Position numbers and translations under genes: made by a program. From NCBI GenBank assembly GCA_030562195.1, contig CM060200.1:12524001-12588000 (forward strand): a stretch of DNA of 64,000 bases, read 5' to 3'. Below, piece after piece: positions 1-13,835 of this stretch (positions are counted from its first letter, which is position 1; each line of letters opens with the position of its first letter). Source of the stretch: Nipponacmea schrenckii. Taxonomy: Eukaryota > Mollusca > Gastropoda > Lottiidae. Below the pieces are notes generated by a model. That model was given only the letters and a program-made list of their open reading frames with translations, had not been told where the DNA came from and did not search any database.

Positions 1-354
1 GTTATGTGCTTTGGTATTAAAGTGAGTTAGATCATGATATTGCGTTAGTGTTTTTTGTTATATCTGCTCTCCGCTTCGACATGTCGTTCAAATCTTTTCT
101 TTGTTTCGTTTTTAGTGTTTAATACTTTATATTACATATTCTGTTTGTATTCTATATCCGTTATTATATTAATTATGCCCAGATAAATCAATGATAAAAC
201 AGCAGATACCGATATCTTAGCATATAAATCAACCGACCCCTTTTTTAAAACTTTCATGGCCATCGCCCAATAAAACAAGACCGTCAACGTAATATTTGAA
301 TAAAAACCAAATTAAAAATATAAAGTCTTTGTTAAGTAAATGCTAAATAAAATC
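1..354. other. Unassigned AT-rich DNA
   Basis: I see no coding frame or repeat here before the SINE begins. Confidence 0.5.
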
Positions 355-648
355 GCTCAGTGAGTTAGTGAGTTAGATACCTAATCTGAGGGTCCAGGAT
401 TCAATCCCAGCAAAGGTCAAGATGAACTTTCGGATTTTCCAGCTCGGTTTCCCTTTGTCAGTGATGCAGCTCATAGGGATTTGAATGGAAAGGAATCTTC
501 ATCCTTCGGATTGGCCAGTGAACCAAGGCTCCGTTCAGACTATTAAGTTAAAGATCACTCGGCAGTTTCATTCATAAGCCGGTCGTCATAAGCCCATTAG
601 GTGCAGAAGAGTAGGATGTAAAATTACATTCAATTTCATATAAACTAT
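355..648 (+). mobile_element. tRNA-derived SINE (family A), near full length
   Basis: A tRNA-like head has an A-box-like stretch around 358-380 (CAGTGAGTTAGTGAGTTAG) and a B box at about 397-408 (GGATTCAATCCC). A body follows that is shared with the copies at 5836, 32655 and 38465, including AGATGAACTTTCG and TTTCCCTTTGTCAGTG. The 3' tail contains CATTAGGTGCAGAAGAGTAG, then a variant of GGACGTAAAA and a run resembling CATTCATTTCATT. The same tail occurs, in either orientation, at 13.6, 30.2, 38.4, 42.5 and 46.7 kb. Such elements carry an internal RNA polymerase III promoter and are mobilised by a partner LINE. This copy looks old, because the boxes are imperfect. Exact ends are uncertain by about 10-20 bp. 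Confidence 0.75.
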
Positions 649-3229
649 TGCGTTGACTCTTTAATGGTAAATTCTTAAAGTTTGCATGTCAATTGTGATT
701 ATGTGTGCCCATGATCTTAATGCCAAATTTATTCATCGAAATCAATTCGAATTTGAGAGGTAACGGGTTCAGCGGGAATTTCTTCTTCTTATTTAGACGT
801 AGTCAAGATACTTTGCACGCTTGAGAAAAAATCCGTTTGTGTACAGATTTATAAAATTGTACACCCCGTGTTCTTTACCCCAACTAACATTTATTAGAAA
901 CAAAATATTCTAAACGAAAAAAAAGCCCTCTATTATACAAGAAAAATTAAGTCAATGAGTTACATGTACATGTATTTTAACCACAGTACAAAAGGGAATA
1001 AAAAAGAGTTCAGATTAAAAATAGAAGTGTTTCAACTGCAGTGTGATTTGTTGATAGTGAAACGTAAGCATGTTTGCTATGTTACTAACTATTTATTCAG
1101 GTATTTTTTACTACAAAGTACTAAGTATGTAAAGAATTAGATTTAGTTTGTTGATAGTATAAATAGAGCCTACGATCACTAGCTCGAATGTAACATAAAT
1201 CATAACATATGATAGAGATTTTTTCACTACACATTATAATAAAGCTTTTAAAAACATATCACCATTCTACACTGTATATTACAAACGATTTACATAATAA
1301 TAGTCTTTACAAGAAATTATTAACCACAAGTTTTCTATAAACCATAATATTCGTTATCTATTGTCCCTAGCATTTTTCTCGCGCTTAGAATTGTATCAAT
1401 AAAATGATGGTTAAGGCTATGGCTGGCTTTTGTAGAGAAAGTATGCCAATCGCACATTGTTAAAGCAGACGTTACATAAATGTTCACGTACAAAAGAATG
1501 TGGTCTTCTAAGTTTTCCAGCTGATTCGAGTCGATCAATTTTTCAGAAGTAAAATAAAATTGCGGACATTGCCGATAATTTGACGCCATCGGCCAACGAT
1601 AGGTAAATAAAAATTTAATGATAATGCAAATTTATTGAGGTTGAATTTCCATATTTCTTATGAAGCTTATCTCCTTTTTTGGCACAAAGCACCGTTGTTA
1701 ATTAGAGTGGGCAGATATTTTTAGAAGTCAAACCGTAGCATTGGATGTTTTGAGTCAAACGAAATCGATATACAGCATATATACATTTTGTGCCAAAACA
1801 ACCATGTACATGGAATGGGCGTTTTTGCGTCAACATGTAAATCACAGGACTTGTGATCAGCAACATGATCAGTAACAGCTGATAAGACAAGAAATAGCCA
1901 CTTCTTTGAACCAGGGTTACTGAACTTTTCCCTTTTGTCAGATTAAATAGCTTCCCCCACCCTTTCCTGTTAAATTATACCGCATATAAATCTGTACAAT
2001 TATTAACCTCTGACGTACATGGGCATGACAATCGGGTGTTAAAAAGATTTATAAGTTGACTTATAATTCATATACCAATATTTTCCTATAAAATGGATCA
2101 CCCATAATGATTTCATATGATTTGCGGTTGAATAAATATATGATAGGTATAATGGCAAGTGTATTTTCAATGTGAAATGTTTATGTACTATATATTGAAT
2201 ACCATTACAAACGATTAAAGTCCTTTTTACTTTTTGAAGTGGCCAGGTGTTTTCTTTTGTTATCGTGGTATGCCTCAACCTTGTCGTATGTAAACCCTTT
2301 TTAGTGTATATATTTTAAGCATTGTTGGAATTATTTAACAAATCTATGTCAATTTTCCACGACGTTTGTTATTATTTAACGCTATCTTGGTCAATGTCGC
2401 AACACGGTACTAGTACCAATTTTAACGAGATAAATTGTCAGATAGTGTTTAGATGCTATCTTCGGATAAATTTACTATGTTGACCACAAAGTCTGGACTG
2501 CAGTCTACATCAACATCAACATTTCCATATAACCCACCAGACCCTTCTAGTATCATGTTAATTGGACAGTCCACAGTCCTGGTCAATGACTTAACCCGAA
2601 AGCACAAACATTTATTCATTAAATGTATGTGGCTATTCTCTTCCTTTTACAAGAATTACTCTTACTTGAAGTTTCCCAACCTGCAGTGCAAAAAGCCATG
2701 AACTTTTTTTTATATATTAAAGTTATCGTAAAAAAAAATATTAAATAAACTTTGTTTGAAGTTAGTCCTTTGGTAAACAAGTGTTGGTAAGAAAGTGATA
2801 AAGACTTGCTTCAACACTTGCAGTAAAGGAAGAAACGTGTGTGCATATTTGGTTAGGTTTCGTTCCACCTGTTCACGACGTCTTGTGAAAGATTTCACGC
2901 TTCTTTACACAATTTTCTTAAACCACCAGGTGTACACTATCTTTACAAATGCAAATGTTGCAACCCAACGATAATGTTTTGAAAGTCATCTTTACGCTAC
3001 GGAACACTCGAAACTATGAAGATAAAACTTAAGGTTAACTATTTGTGATAAAATTAATAAAGACTTCCCAAGTAATATATATAACAAATTGTATACATAA
3101 TACAAATCATACTGTTTCGATTTAATAGTAGAACTAACCTTAAAGTTTGTTTTTGCTTCGTTTCCATATTCATATAGAGTCATGACTCTTGAGATATACA
3201 TGGATGATTTGTCAAAATGATATAAAATA
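649..3229. other. Unassigned AT-rich DNA
   Basis: Only scattered open frames of up to 84 codons are present, on both strands, with no recognisable domain. They overlap one another and are best treated as chance. Confidence 0.5.
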
Positions 3230-3661
3230 ACCATGTTAACAATGATTGAGAATATGGTAGCAGTAGAAGTGGAATCAATGACAGGAACATGTTAACAATG
3301 ATTAAGACTTTGTAAGCAGCGGTATAAATGACAGAAAAAGATTAACAATGATTGATAATATGGTAGTAGTGGAATCAATGACAGAAACATGTGAACAATA
3401 ATTGACACCCTAATGAAAGTGGAATCAATGACAGAAACATGTTAACAATGATTAAAGCATAAATAGCAGTGGAAACTATAACATACGCATGTTCACAGTG
3501 ATTGAGACTGTGAAAGCACTGGGGTTGAAAGCAGAATCATGTTAACAATGATTGAGACCATGGTGGCAGCGGAATCAATGACAGAAACAAGTTAACAATG
3601 ATTGCGATCACGGTAACATTTGAATCCAATGATTAAGACTTTGTTAGCAGTGGAATAAATG
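3230..3661 (+). repeat. Degenerate left shoulder of the 50-bp satellite
   Basis: The block ACAGAAACATGTTAACAATG followed by ATTGAG recurs about eight times at irregular spacing, with T-T-A-A in place of the later T-T-T-A. Unit lengths vary and substitutions are frequent. This matches an old array edge that has escaped homogenisation, next to the regular core starting near 3662. Confidence 0.8.
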
Positions 3662-5240
3662 GCAGAAACATGTTAACAATGATGGAAATTATGGTAGCAG
3701 TGAAATCAATTACAGAAACATGTTTACAATGGTTGAGCCCATGGTAGCTGTGAAATGAATGACAGAAACATGTTTACAATGATTGAGCCCATGGTAGCTG
3801 TGAAATTAGTGACAGAAACATGTTTACAATGATTGAGCCCATGGTAGCTGTGAAATGAACGACGGAAACATGTTTACAATGATTGAGCCCATGATAGCTG
3901 TAAAATGAACGACAGAAGCATGTTTACAATGGTTGAGCCCATGGTAGCTGTGAAATGAATGACAGAAACATGTTTACAATGATTGAGCCCATGATCGCTG
4001 TGAAATGAACGACAGAAGCGTGTTTACAATGGTTGAGCCCATGGTAGCTGTGAAATGAACGACAGAAACATATTTACAATGGTTGAGCCCATGGTAGCAG
4101 TGAAATGAACGACAGAAACATGTTTACAATGGTTGAGCCCATGGTAGCAGTGAAATGAACGACAGAAACATGTTTACAATGGTTGAGCCCATGGTAGCTG
4201 TGAAATTAGTGACAGAAACATGTTTACAATGATTGAGCCCATGGTAGCTGTAAAATGAACGACAGAAACATGTTTACAATGATTGAGCCCATGATAGCTG
4301 TGAAATGAACGACAGAAGCATGTTTACAATGGTTGAGCCCATGGTAGCTGTGAAATGAATGACAGAAACATGTTTACAATGATTGAGCCCATGATCGCTG
4401 TGAAATGAACGACAGAAGCGTGTTTACAATGGTTGAGCCCATGGTAGCTGTGAAATGAATGACAGAAACATGTTTACAATGGTTGAGCCCATGGTAGCTG
4501 TGAAATGAAGGACAGAAACATGTTTACAATGATTGAGCCCATGATCGCTGTGAAATGAACGACAGAAGCGTGTTTACAATGGTTGAGCCCATGGTAGCTG
4601 TGAAATGAATGACAGAAACATGTTTACAATGGTTGAGCCCATGGTAGCAGTGAAATGAACGACAGAAACATGTTTACAATGGTTGAGCCCATGGTAGCAG
4701 TGAAATGAACGACAGAAACATGTTTACAATGGTTGAGCCCATGGTAGCTGTTAATGAATGACAGAAACATGTTTACAATGGTTGAGCCCATGGTAGCAGT
4801 GAAATGAATGACAGAAACATTTTTACAATGATTGAGCCCATGGTAGCAGTGAAATGAATGACAGAAACATTTTTACAATGATTGAGCCCATGATAGCTGT
4901 GAAATGAACAACAGAAACATGTTTACAATGGTTGGGCCCATGGTAGCTGTGAAATGAACAACAGAAACATGTTTACAGTGGTTGAGCCCATGGTAGCAGT
5001 GAAATGAATGACAGAAACATTTTTACAATGATTGAGCCCATGATAGCTGTGAAATGATCAACAGAACATGTTTACAATGGTTGAGCCCATGTTAGCAGTG
5101 AAATGAACAACAGAAACATGTTTACAATGAATGAGCCCATGGTAGCAGTGAAATGAATGACAGAATCATGTTTACAATGGTTGAGCCCATGGTAGCAGTG
5201 AAATGAATGACAGAAACATGCTTACAATGAATGATCTCAT
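3662..5240 (+). repeat. 50-bp tandem satellite, about 31 units
   Basis: The unit reads TGTTTACAATGGTTGAGCCC, then ATGGTAGCTGTGAAATGAAT, then GACAGAAACA (50 bp). Variants occur at fixed places: GGTTGAG or GATTGAG, ATGGTAGC or ATGATAGC or ATGATCGC, CTG or CAG, and AAACA or AAGCG. A 49-bp unit near 4741 and a one-base loss near 5060 shift the phase. The unit length is not a multiple of three and stops occur in all frames, so it is not coding. Blocks of variants recur at 400-bp (8-unit) and 550-bp (11-unit) offsets. This is a satellite or large minisatellite maintained by unequal exchange. Confidence 0.95.
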
Positions 5241-5835
5241 GACCGTATTTGAACAAATCACATAAACAGCTAACATTGATAATGATAAAATCATGCTAAC
5301 AATGATTTAGTTTCATCTTCAATACATTATTGGAAACTAAAATTCAACGACCTTGTTTCCGATATGGAATAATCGTTCTGTCAGACAATATGCACACAAT
5401 CTACTCTAAAAAAAACGGATTGATAACTGAATTAGGCTACATGTTCATGGCCGCTATGCTATTTTTTCAATTAATCAACAAAATTATCGTTTTTCTTTTT
5501 AAGAAAAGTATTTGATTTCTATAAGAGCTTGAAAATATTATAAACTTAAAAACTTCGCAGGTGCCATCCAATTGAGTATTGTAGAGTATTTGAATGTTTT
5601 TCTAAAGACTATATATGAAGTCGTATACAAAGAGAATATCATGTTATGTGTACATTTGAATCTAATCTTTTCAATTTCACAAGAGTGGAACTTCATTTTT
5701 TAAATATAAGTCAACTAGTACACGTTGACGACATGATAATATTTTTTTAGTGCATGCTTACCCTTTAAAGAGAAGACCTTAGGTATGTACGAAGACGAGG
5801 TGCTCCTTTCGTTATGGCTTCAACAGAGGAGCCCT
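5241..5835. other. Unassigned DNA right of the satellite
   Basis: The satellite decays into two more weak copies of its TTAACAATGAT block up to about 5310. After that I recognise nothing. Confidence 0.5.
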
Positions 5836-6045
5836 GCGGGCTTGGTGAGTTAAATGTTTGCTCGCTCTTGGTTCAATCCCGACAAAGTTGGAGATGAACT
5901 TTCGTATATTTCAACCGGATTTCCCTTGTCAGTGGACAAAACGTCTAGTCGTTAACTAAAAAACAGAGACCCCGTGTGCTAAAGGTTGCGCATGTTAAGA
6001 TGATCCTTTGGTGGACGCAGTCGGTATTGACTTAGTTCACATAAT
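5836..6045 (+). mobile_element. SINE family A copy, head and body
   Basis: The copy carries CTTGGTGAGTTAAATG as the A-box region, GGTTCAATCCCGACAAAG as the B box, then AGATGAACTTTCG and TTTCCCTTGTCAGTGG. Next come AGAGACCCCGTGTGCTA and GCATGTTAAGATGATCC. These are the same blocks, in the same order, as at 38465-38672 and, reversed, at 30183-30362. The distal tail is missing. Confidence 0.7.
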
Positions 6046-9000
6046 TTGTGTTGCTGATTCATAATTGTTGATGTGACAAAACAATCAGAAAAGTTAAATA
6101 TTGTCCCGGTATATTATAAAAAAAACCTCGACTCATGATCTCTAGAATGGATTTAAGGTAAACGTCCTAGTTAAACAAATAAAAATGTATATCTGAGAAA
6201 GTTTCAAAATATATATAAGTGTAAAATTATTCTTTGGACCAAATAACATCCCGGATATCTGGAAATTCCTCTTTTTGACACTTTCCATTCGGAGGTTCGT
6301 TTAGGGCAAAACAACTGAATATAACCTAAACGAACCATCGTATTTCATCCACATGTTCATATATTTCATACCATTAAGTTAATTTACAAATGAGATATAC
6401 TTCTAAATTTAACGCCACCCTCTTATTTGGGCAGCTAAATTACACACTATACAACACTTAATCCAGGGATGCAAGAATGTCCTAGAACATTGTCAATAGG
6501 ATTACTAAGTTCTTGCACGTCTGCGAACCTTTAAGAAAGTAATATTTAGGTCAGTATGTAAGAAACCTGATCGATATTGAATGTATTTCCATTATAAATC
6601 TGTAAATAAGTAGAACACACAAGGTTTAATAAATTGCTTAGTAATCATGACTACTACAAGGAATGTTGTAGTAAAATCTTATAGTAATTAGTTCTTACGG
6701 GAGTCCTGGAAGAACATCAGCACCAACAATTGAAACGTCCTCGCTTCAGATTCCGTGTTTCAGACTTAATACGAAAAGCATTTCGGAAAGTATGTATGTT
6801 TTGCATTGCATTCAAATTGTCGTTTAGAAACTTTAAAAACAAAGTCAAAGTCCTAGTAAAGTTTCCCTCATTAGATATAGAATTGCATTACCCGGAGAAG
6901 AAATGTCTAGACTAGAAAACTAGCATGCAAGATCTATTTCATGCCCTTATGATTAGTGTCGTAATTAACCACAAATACAATTCAATTGATATTTTGATAC
7001 TTTCATATTCATGACTCGTATGCTATCAAATTGCATATCCTTGGAAGAAAAATGTCTAAACATCATTATACCTCATATAACATAGACAATATTAGATATC
7101 AATTAATTTGTTGTAAACGATCCGATTGAAGCGATTCGAATATATTTTATAGACTACCTCGTATTCATTTGAGAAAAGTACATGTACCATTGGCGTAGAG
7201 CAACTCATTTCATAAATAAAGTGGCGACCCCCGGGAAGATAATAGCTATCATGATTAAAATACACTTCAAATTACGCAATGTGATATTTAAATGTTTTTA
7301 ACAACAAAATAATTGCAAGAAGGTGAGAAATAGCGAAAAAAATGGAAGTAATCAGAAGAGAAATGGCATTCCATGCATAGTTTTCAAACTATTTGAAGTC
7401 ACTACACAGTTTGAAAGTTGTACTCTAAATTTGAAGGTGATCTATCTGAAATTTCGGCTCACGTAATTGTTTGTTTATAATTAAGGTAAGTTATATAAAT
7501 TTACGACGGATGGTTGATGTTAACTGCATTTTATAACGAAAGTTTTCATAATTAAAATATTGTTTTTAAAAAGACGGCCTGAAATCAGTTTCAATCAAAT
7601 TCAATGTGGTTTTTAAGCTGACTCAACAGGTAGCAAGATAATTTGACTCAAGGTAACAAAACAGAGGATTAGGTTCTATTATTAGCTTCCTGAGATATAT
7701 TCAAACAACTAGGTCAAAACTTACAAAAAAAAAAAAAATAAAAAATAAAAAAAACCCATCCAGAATAATGATCCGTCTCATTAATATTCTGGTATGTCTT
7801 TCTACTTTCTAAGCATACCATCGCTTTGATTCGTTTTCTTGTCATTAATAAAGATGATATCACATAGTAGTTACAGATGCTTCTGATACGATACAATTTA
7901 AAATAATCCATTTACCCATAATATTTGGGCGTTTGAAAGCACCCTATTCTTCTCATAAAATAACATTTTTATCAGCTCTGTTAATGTATTTGTAATTTGT
8001 ATACCAAATCTCTTGACTTTTTTGACGTTCATCTTTAGCTAGGTGGGCCAGGTGTTCAGTTTATAAGTACAGAAAAAGTTGAATTTAACATTTTGTCCTA
8101 TCCATGTTATTAAATAGGAAGTTTTGAAATATTGTATATTAACAGTTTAGACAATAGACTAATTTGTGACTAATTTTACTCCCGATATTAAGATAGATAT
8201 AAACCGAAACAGGTCACTAATACTTTCGTATACGATTGGTTTATAAATGATTTATATTCGTCCCCGTAAACTTAAGAGTAATATCCTGCTTCAATCATAC
8301 TGCCGGTTGACACAATAAACCTTCAGTCGTAAAATTATTGTATAGAAGCTACAGTTGATCACGCTGACTTGATCATGGAGTCGACGTCCATGATATGCAC
8401 ATGAACTCCCCTCAGAAGGAATGATCAGTTTGAAGACGCAAGAGCTCGGCTGTACTAAACAAGACGTGATGAAAAAAAAAACTACTAATAAGATGAAGAC
8501 TTGTCTGACTTCAACATTCCTGAAATGTCACAGGTGCTAATGAATAGTAACATGCTGTTAATCTAGCGACCCCACCAACAGTTATCGTCCCCTCTAGCAT
8601 AGAGACTGTCTTCCACACTTAGCGACATTTAAAAATCCTCTCTATTCAAACGTATGTGAAAGGTTAGTGGGTTTTAAAACTTTTTTTTTAAACCAGTGCA
8701 TACCATACATGAGAAAAAAAGATGTCTAGATAGATAGTGTTTTAATGTGCACATTATCTAATTAGTAGACACCAAAAAAATCACACTATGTGTTACTCTA
8801 TAATCTTGTTCTTCGTTTCCGTAGCCGTATAAGTTAAGTACGGTAAATTGACATCCTGACCAGTACCCTTTTGAAAGAGCGGTTGGGAACTTGTTCATGA
8901 TATTTGTTCCATTTCGGACTAAAAGGTACGATTTATAGCTCTGGTGGTAGTGGTGGTGGGGGCTGGAGGGTGTATAGTGTATACTATGACATTCGTATAA

Positions 9001-12000
9001 TTGTCGAGGGAACGTCTAATTAACATATAGCCTTCCGCCTGTGACACACGAGGCTCGACTTATTTTACAGACACTTCACTCAAACCCACCCGCCAGACCT
9101 ACATCACTGCGGAAACCGACTTATGGATAAAAAAAACCAAAGACCACACCACATACAAGTTCGTAGGTCACCTTGATATGACATAATGTAACTACCTTTA
9201 GCTCGTAAATATGAAAATGCATATCGTGGCTGTCCAACGATCGTAAATATGAAAATTCATATATTCATAAACATGTGTCATTGGTTGAGAACAGCTCCAG
9301 AATATCAAGGACAATATTTGTTTTTAAAGTCTGAAGATTTCCTTAAACCATCAGCTAATATAATCTTAACATAAATATAAGCATCAAATATATCAGGGAT
9401 CAAAACAGATTGACAAATTTGGTTCCAAATTTATCAAACCAAATTTCAATGGTATTGTCTTTCATAAGGATTCAAATATCACGATGTTTCTTCAAAGTGA
9501 TCTTGCCAATGACAGTTGTACCTTAAGGTTATGCATATTATTTATTTTATATATTAGGGGCAAGTTTAAATCGCCAACTGTGATGCGATATTCCTTAAAT
9601 TGAACCCTATAAAATAATACACTCTCTTGGAAAGCCATTTGAAATTTGAACAACCCTTATATCGAACACTACGTTAACAATGCAATGGTACCAAAAGTGC
9701 TCAGATATCATGTTCATGATTAAATCTGCATAATGTTTATTGTTGGTTCTCTTTGTTGCTAAGCGCACTTGGCCTGCGCACAGATTGTATACCTTAAGAT
9801 GAGGTCGGTTCTTTTAAAATTCGCATTCACATAATATAACTTCTCTTATCTACAATATCTACATCCAAATGTATATAACTACTTAAATGACATATTAAGT
9901 TATGTACATGTATATGTTTGAACACGACAATTCTTACAGCAGGTTTATGAGCAAATCAATGATACATGATAAATTCAAACTTGCGTGGAATATTCGATTA
10001 CTGTCATTGAATATGATTATACAAATCAAAACATATCAGCGAGTAATTTTATCATTAAAATCTTACGAGAGGTAAATGTTCCGAGTGATCACTTCAAATG
10101 GATATGCACTAAAGGGTACGCTAATAATGTACACGACGATTACTTCAATAAGGTTTGTAAAAGACGAATTGAATTGCACAAGTTCATAACTAGTATTGTA
10201 ACAATGCGTAACATGGAGTACTTGACATTCAACGTTTAATGGGTCTTATTTTTACAAACAAGAGTTACTTGAGAAGACCCGCCTATCTTGTTAGGGTGAT
10301 CACCTCAATTATGTTGAGAATTTCACTGTCAATCAAATGTTTAACAGTTGATCAAGTAGTACAATTGGACCCCAATTCCATCTTAATCATGACTTCATCT
10401 GCAGTGACCTACGTCGACGTCTCCTTTTAAAAAGGGCGGACAACGTTGCGAACATTGCGGGGGCGTACCCAGTGTTTTTTTGCCTGTAATCGGACATTTG
10501 TGTCATAATTACTCATTAATGCTTCTACCCAATGAACGCTCTGCTGTTGATATTGCCTAGTGACCTTTCCATTTCGTATTATAGAGTCGGCAAGGGATTT
10601 CAAGTGCACCTTAAATGTATTCGCAGTTATTCAGCAAACTTGTCGTAACACTACAAAGGTGTTACACACTAGACACTACATATTATTGAATCAGAAATTC
10701 AACTTTGGAGCAAAATAAATTCCGAGACAGTAATATGTTTCTTAGTATCTATTCCACATTTATAACAGGGTAGGATACGCTGGGAAATAGACAGAGAAGA
10801 AAACACAAGACTCTATGGTTCATAACAGACATCTCCTATGTCTAATAGATCTCTCCAAATGACCAAATTTCACACAGAAATGTAAAGATAATAAGAAAGA
10901 CAATTTCATTATGTGCTAAAATAAACCATGTTAGTTTTACTTAGCTCACTATGACGGGATAAGTGAATTATCAGGTTAAAAAGATAGGCTTAAAAGGATT
11001 ATATAATGCCGTCCCCCAGATTAACGAAAGTGATATGTTATGCGACTGAGTATAGAAAACTAATTACCTCTACGTTTTGACATTTAAAAAATAGACACTT
11101 GTATATCCAATATAGTCTTATCACCTTAACTAGAGCTTCAACATTCCATAGTGTCAAAGTTAAAGATTAATATCCTCCTGAAGTCAACTTGGCCATCAAT
11201 TTGAATAAAAAACAGAACTGCACGGTATTATATAATTGTCCAAGAATCACATAGCTTCACTCTGAGATTGCGATGGTCTTGACTATTAACCACAGCACAA
11301 TATTTGTTTACCCGAATTTGTGTTTGTTTATGGAATTTCGTTCAGAGGAACTCTCCAGGTCTCTATAGACTTGAAACATTTGTATCTTTGTGGTTTCAAT
11401 TCAAAAATTCATCTGGATATAACTGGAAACGATGATATCATAAACTGAACACAATAAAGCAAAGTATAATATACTAGGTAAGTGTCCACGAGGTTAGGAT
11501 TAATCCACGTTCGTTTATGTTTATAAATTCGTCTTTCACAACATTGTAAACCATCTGCAAAAACAATATACCATCCAGGATATCCTACTATACAGTCATG
11601 TGTCGACGAAAAAAATCGTACAACTATTTTCGGACAAGGCAACCAAGAAAAATGTCAAGTTCTAAATTTGGTAAGAAATTTTCGCACTTAGGTTCAAAGT
11701 GGACTAAAATAGTCAGTAGTATGAGTAGAATATGCAATGCATGTTTACTCGAACGAATGGTCACAAATACGCGAACGCGGTGTACGACAGGGTGGACCTT
11801 CGATTCCAATTGTAACAACGTTATAAGTTGATGACACTGTGGATAACAATCTTTACATGTAAATATGAAAATCAAATAAACACCAACGCTATGTAAAATA
11901 GATTGTTTAAAGGTGTACTACCTCTAAGAAAAACCAAAAATCAAAATTTTAAAACTTGCCCCCCCCCCCTAAAAGTGTATTTATTTGTCAGCGTACTTAC

Positions 12001-13627
12001 CTTGCTTCAAAACTATACGTCAGAATCCCTCTATAATCCAATTACTCCATAAAACTTAGTAACAATCCATAAAATTTTTGGAAACACTCTTAGAAGCGTA
12101 TTTCAATAATTATTCAGTCTAATGGATTATTTGTCTTACATAGAGATCCTGATCTTTAGTCATGGTACCTGGTAAGTCCATCTAACGAACGTAAACGCTT
12201 ATTGAGCAAGGTTGAGGCTTTCGTGTCCATTTTAAGAGGTTGTATTTCTTTAAGGAACGTTCTCAAGGAAGTATAAATTGGATTTTTTCATTGTTTTTTG
12301 TCCTCAATAACCTATATCTATTACAACATTTATAATGATAATGATGCAATAAATATCTAGGTTGACGGAAACTACTATCGAAATTCACAATTGATTTATT
12401 CTGTTTAAAACTGTCCTAAATCAGATAAAAATCAGTTTTGTCTGAAGCCACCTCGGTGATTCCTTGCAGATATTTCCACATTCATTGATGTATCGTCTTC
12501 CACTACACACAAATATTCATTCATAATGAAAACATCAATTGATGTGTGAACATTTTTGACATTTTTTTTTCTTATCAACTTTTCACTTAAAACACATTGT
12601 TTGAATTGATAGATGCACTGATGCACAAAATATTTTACATAAAACAGAAAGTAGATATTCGACAGCAATTTGCCTTTCAGACCGTTGTTTGGTGTTTAAT
12701 ATAATAAATCGATATACGGTGTTTTAAGACAGTGATCAATCGCTATCATATACCACTATTCAATATCAGTTGTGCATATTAAACGGTTCAATACCCTCCA
12801 AGTCAAGCTTGAAAATTCCGATTAAAGGTATATTGTAGTTTAGTTTTATTTATGCTCATATCGGTGCACTGTAATGAAATTCTTTTTTGATGAATGTGCT
12901 GTTAGTGGCCGTATTAGACTGGATTGGCTATTTTGCAAATTACTGTACTTTCATCGTGATTAATTGATTGAATTGGGGTAGCCTAAATCCTTTTCTTCTT
13001 TTTTTTAAATTTTTTATTGCAAGGCATGTTGTATTATTCTGAACAAGTTTCCATTTAACCAGCTCTAAGGTGTATTATCCAATTCTATGAATTTACAAGT
13101 GGATTTACCTGTGGAACCAAGACAGTGTATATGGGAACTGAAAGGGTAAACAAACGCCATGGTCCTACAATTTGACCAGTAAGAGTATAACTAAACGTTG
13201 GTGATAAAACAGTTACTAGGTGATCGAATACCTTTAACAGTTTTTATTGTTATTACAAGGACACTATTCGATTAGTGATATTTGTCCGATATGTCATTCA
13301 AATGAAATAAATGTCTTGTGTGAAAGCTTTATCAAAACATGCTAATCCCCACTTCAAATCAAATGTCATTTTTCTTTTTTTTCATTGCAAGTCAACTTGG
13401 TCAGTGTAAACAGAGGCCCAGCGGGACATACGGCTGTATATAACCAAGGATATCATTTAGAAGTGAAATGTTAAATTATCGAGTGGTACAAAATGACAAT
13501 TCTCGAAGCTGGCTTATGACAAAATTTTAATTGATTTCTTTGCAAGAACAAATTAAACAGGGGCCTAAAAATGTCCGTATGCAGCTGACATGATAGAATT
13601 TCCCAAGAAAGAAATTACTGAACGAAG
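6046..13627. other. Long unassigned stretch
   Basis: This 7.6-kb stretch is AT-rich. An A-rich run lies at about 7726-7755 and a run of 11 C at about 11959-11969. A 21-base motif (CGTAAATATGAAAATGCATA) occurs twice, 38 bp apart, at 9204 and 9242. Open frames of 60-84 codons appear on both strands and none shows a family motif. Two frames at 9985-10239 and 10239-10430 touch stop to start, but neither resembles a known protein. Confidence 0.45.
8940..8971 (+). repeat. G-rich GGT simple repeat
   Basis: The stretch contains GGTGGTAGTGGTGGTGGGGG and then CTGGAGGG. It is purine- and G-rich in an otherwise AT-rich region. It could form a two-tier G-quadruplex, but this may be only low-complexity sequence. 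Confidence 0.6.
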
Positions 13628-13835
13628 TTATACATCCTACTCCTGCACCTAATGAATAGGGACAATGTCAACCAGTGTGCATTGAGAGACATTTTGCCGG
13701 AACAGTGACATTGACCCACTGTAGCCTTTCTAACTTAGGATATGCACAGCCGGTAGCAAGCGGGGCCCCAGTTTACTGTCACATCCGAACGACTACACGC
13801 TCTTTCTATGTCAGCGCCTCCTGCATCAATGACAG
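13628..13835 (-). mobile_element. SINE family A copy, body and tail, reversed
   Basis: Read on the minus strand, this gives GCTGACATAGAAAGAGCGT, TAGTCGTTCGGATG, GGGGCCCCGCTTGCTAC and, at the far end, CATTAGGTGCAGGAGTAGGA. These match body and tail blocks of the other family A copies. A 103-codon frame on the plus strand (13675-13986) runs antisense across this SINE and is therefore not treated as a gene. Confidence 0.65.

Noticed and set aside
3662..5240. CRISPR-like array because of regular 50-bp spacing
   Set aside because: The whole unit is conserved, with no variable spacers, and the genome is eukaryotic.
9985..10430. Two consecutive frames touching stop to start, operon-like
   Set aside because: No family resemblance; eukaryotic AT-rich context makes a TAATG overlap likely by chance.
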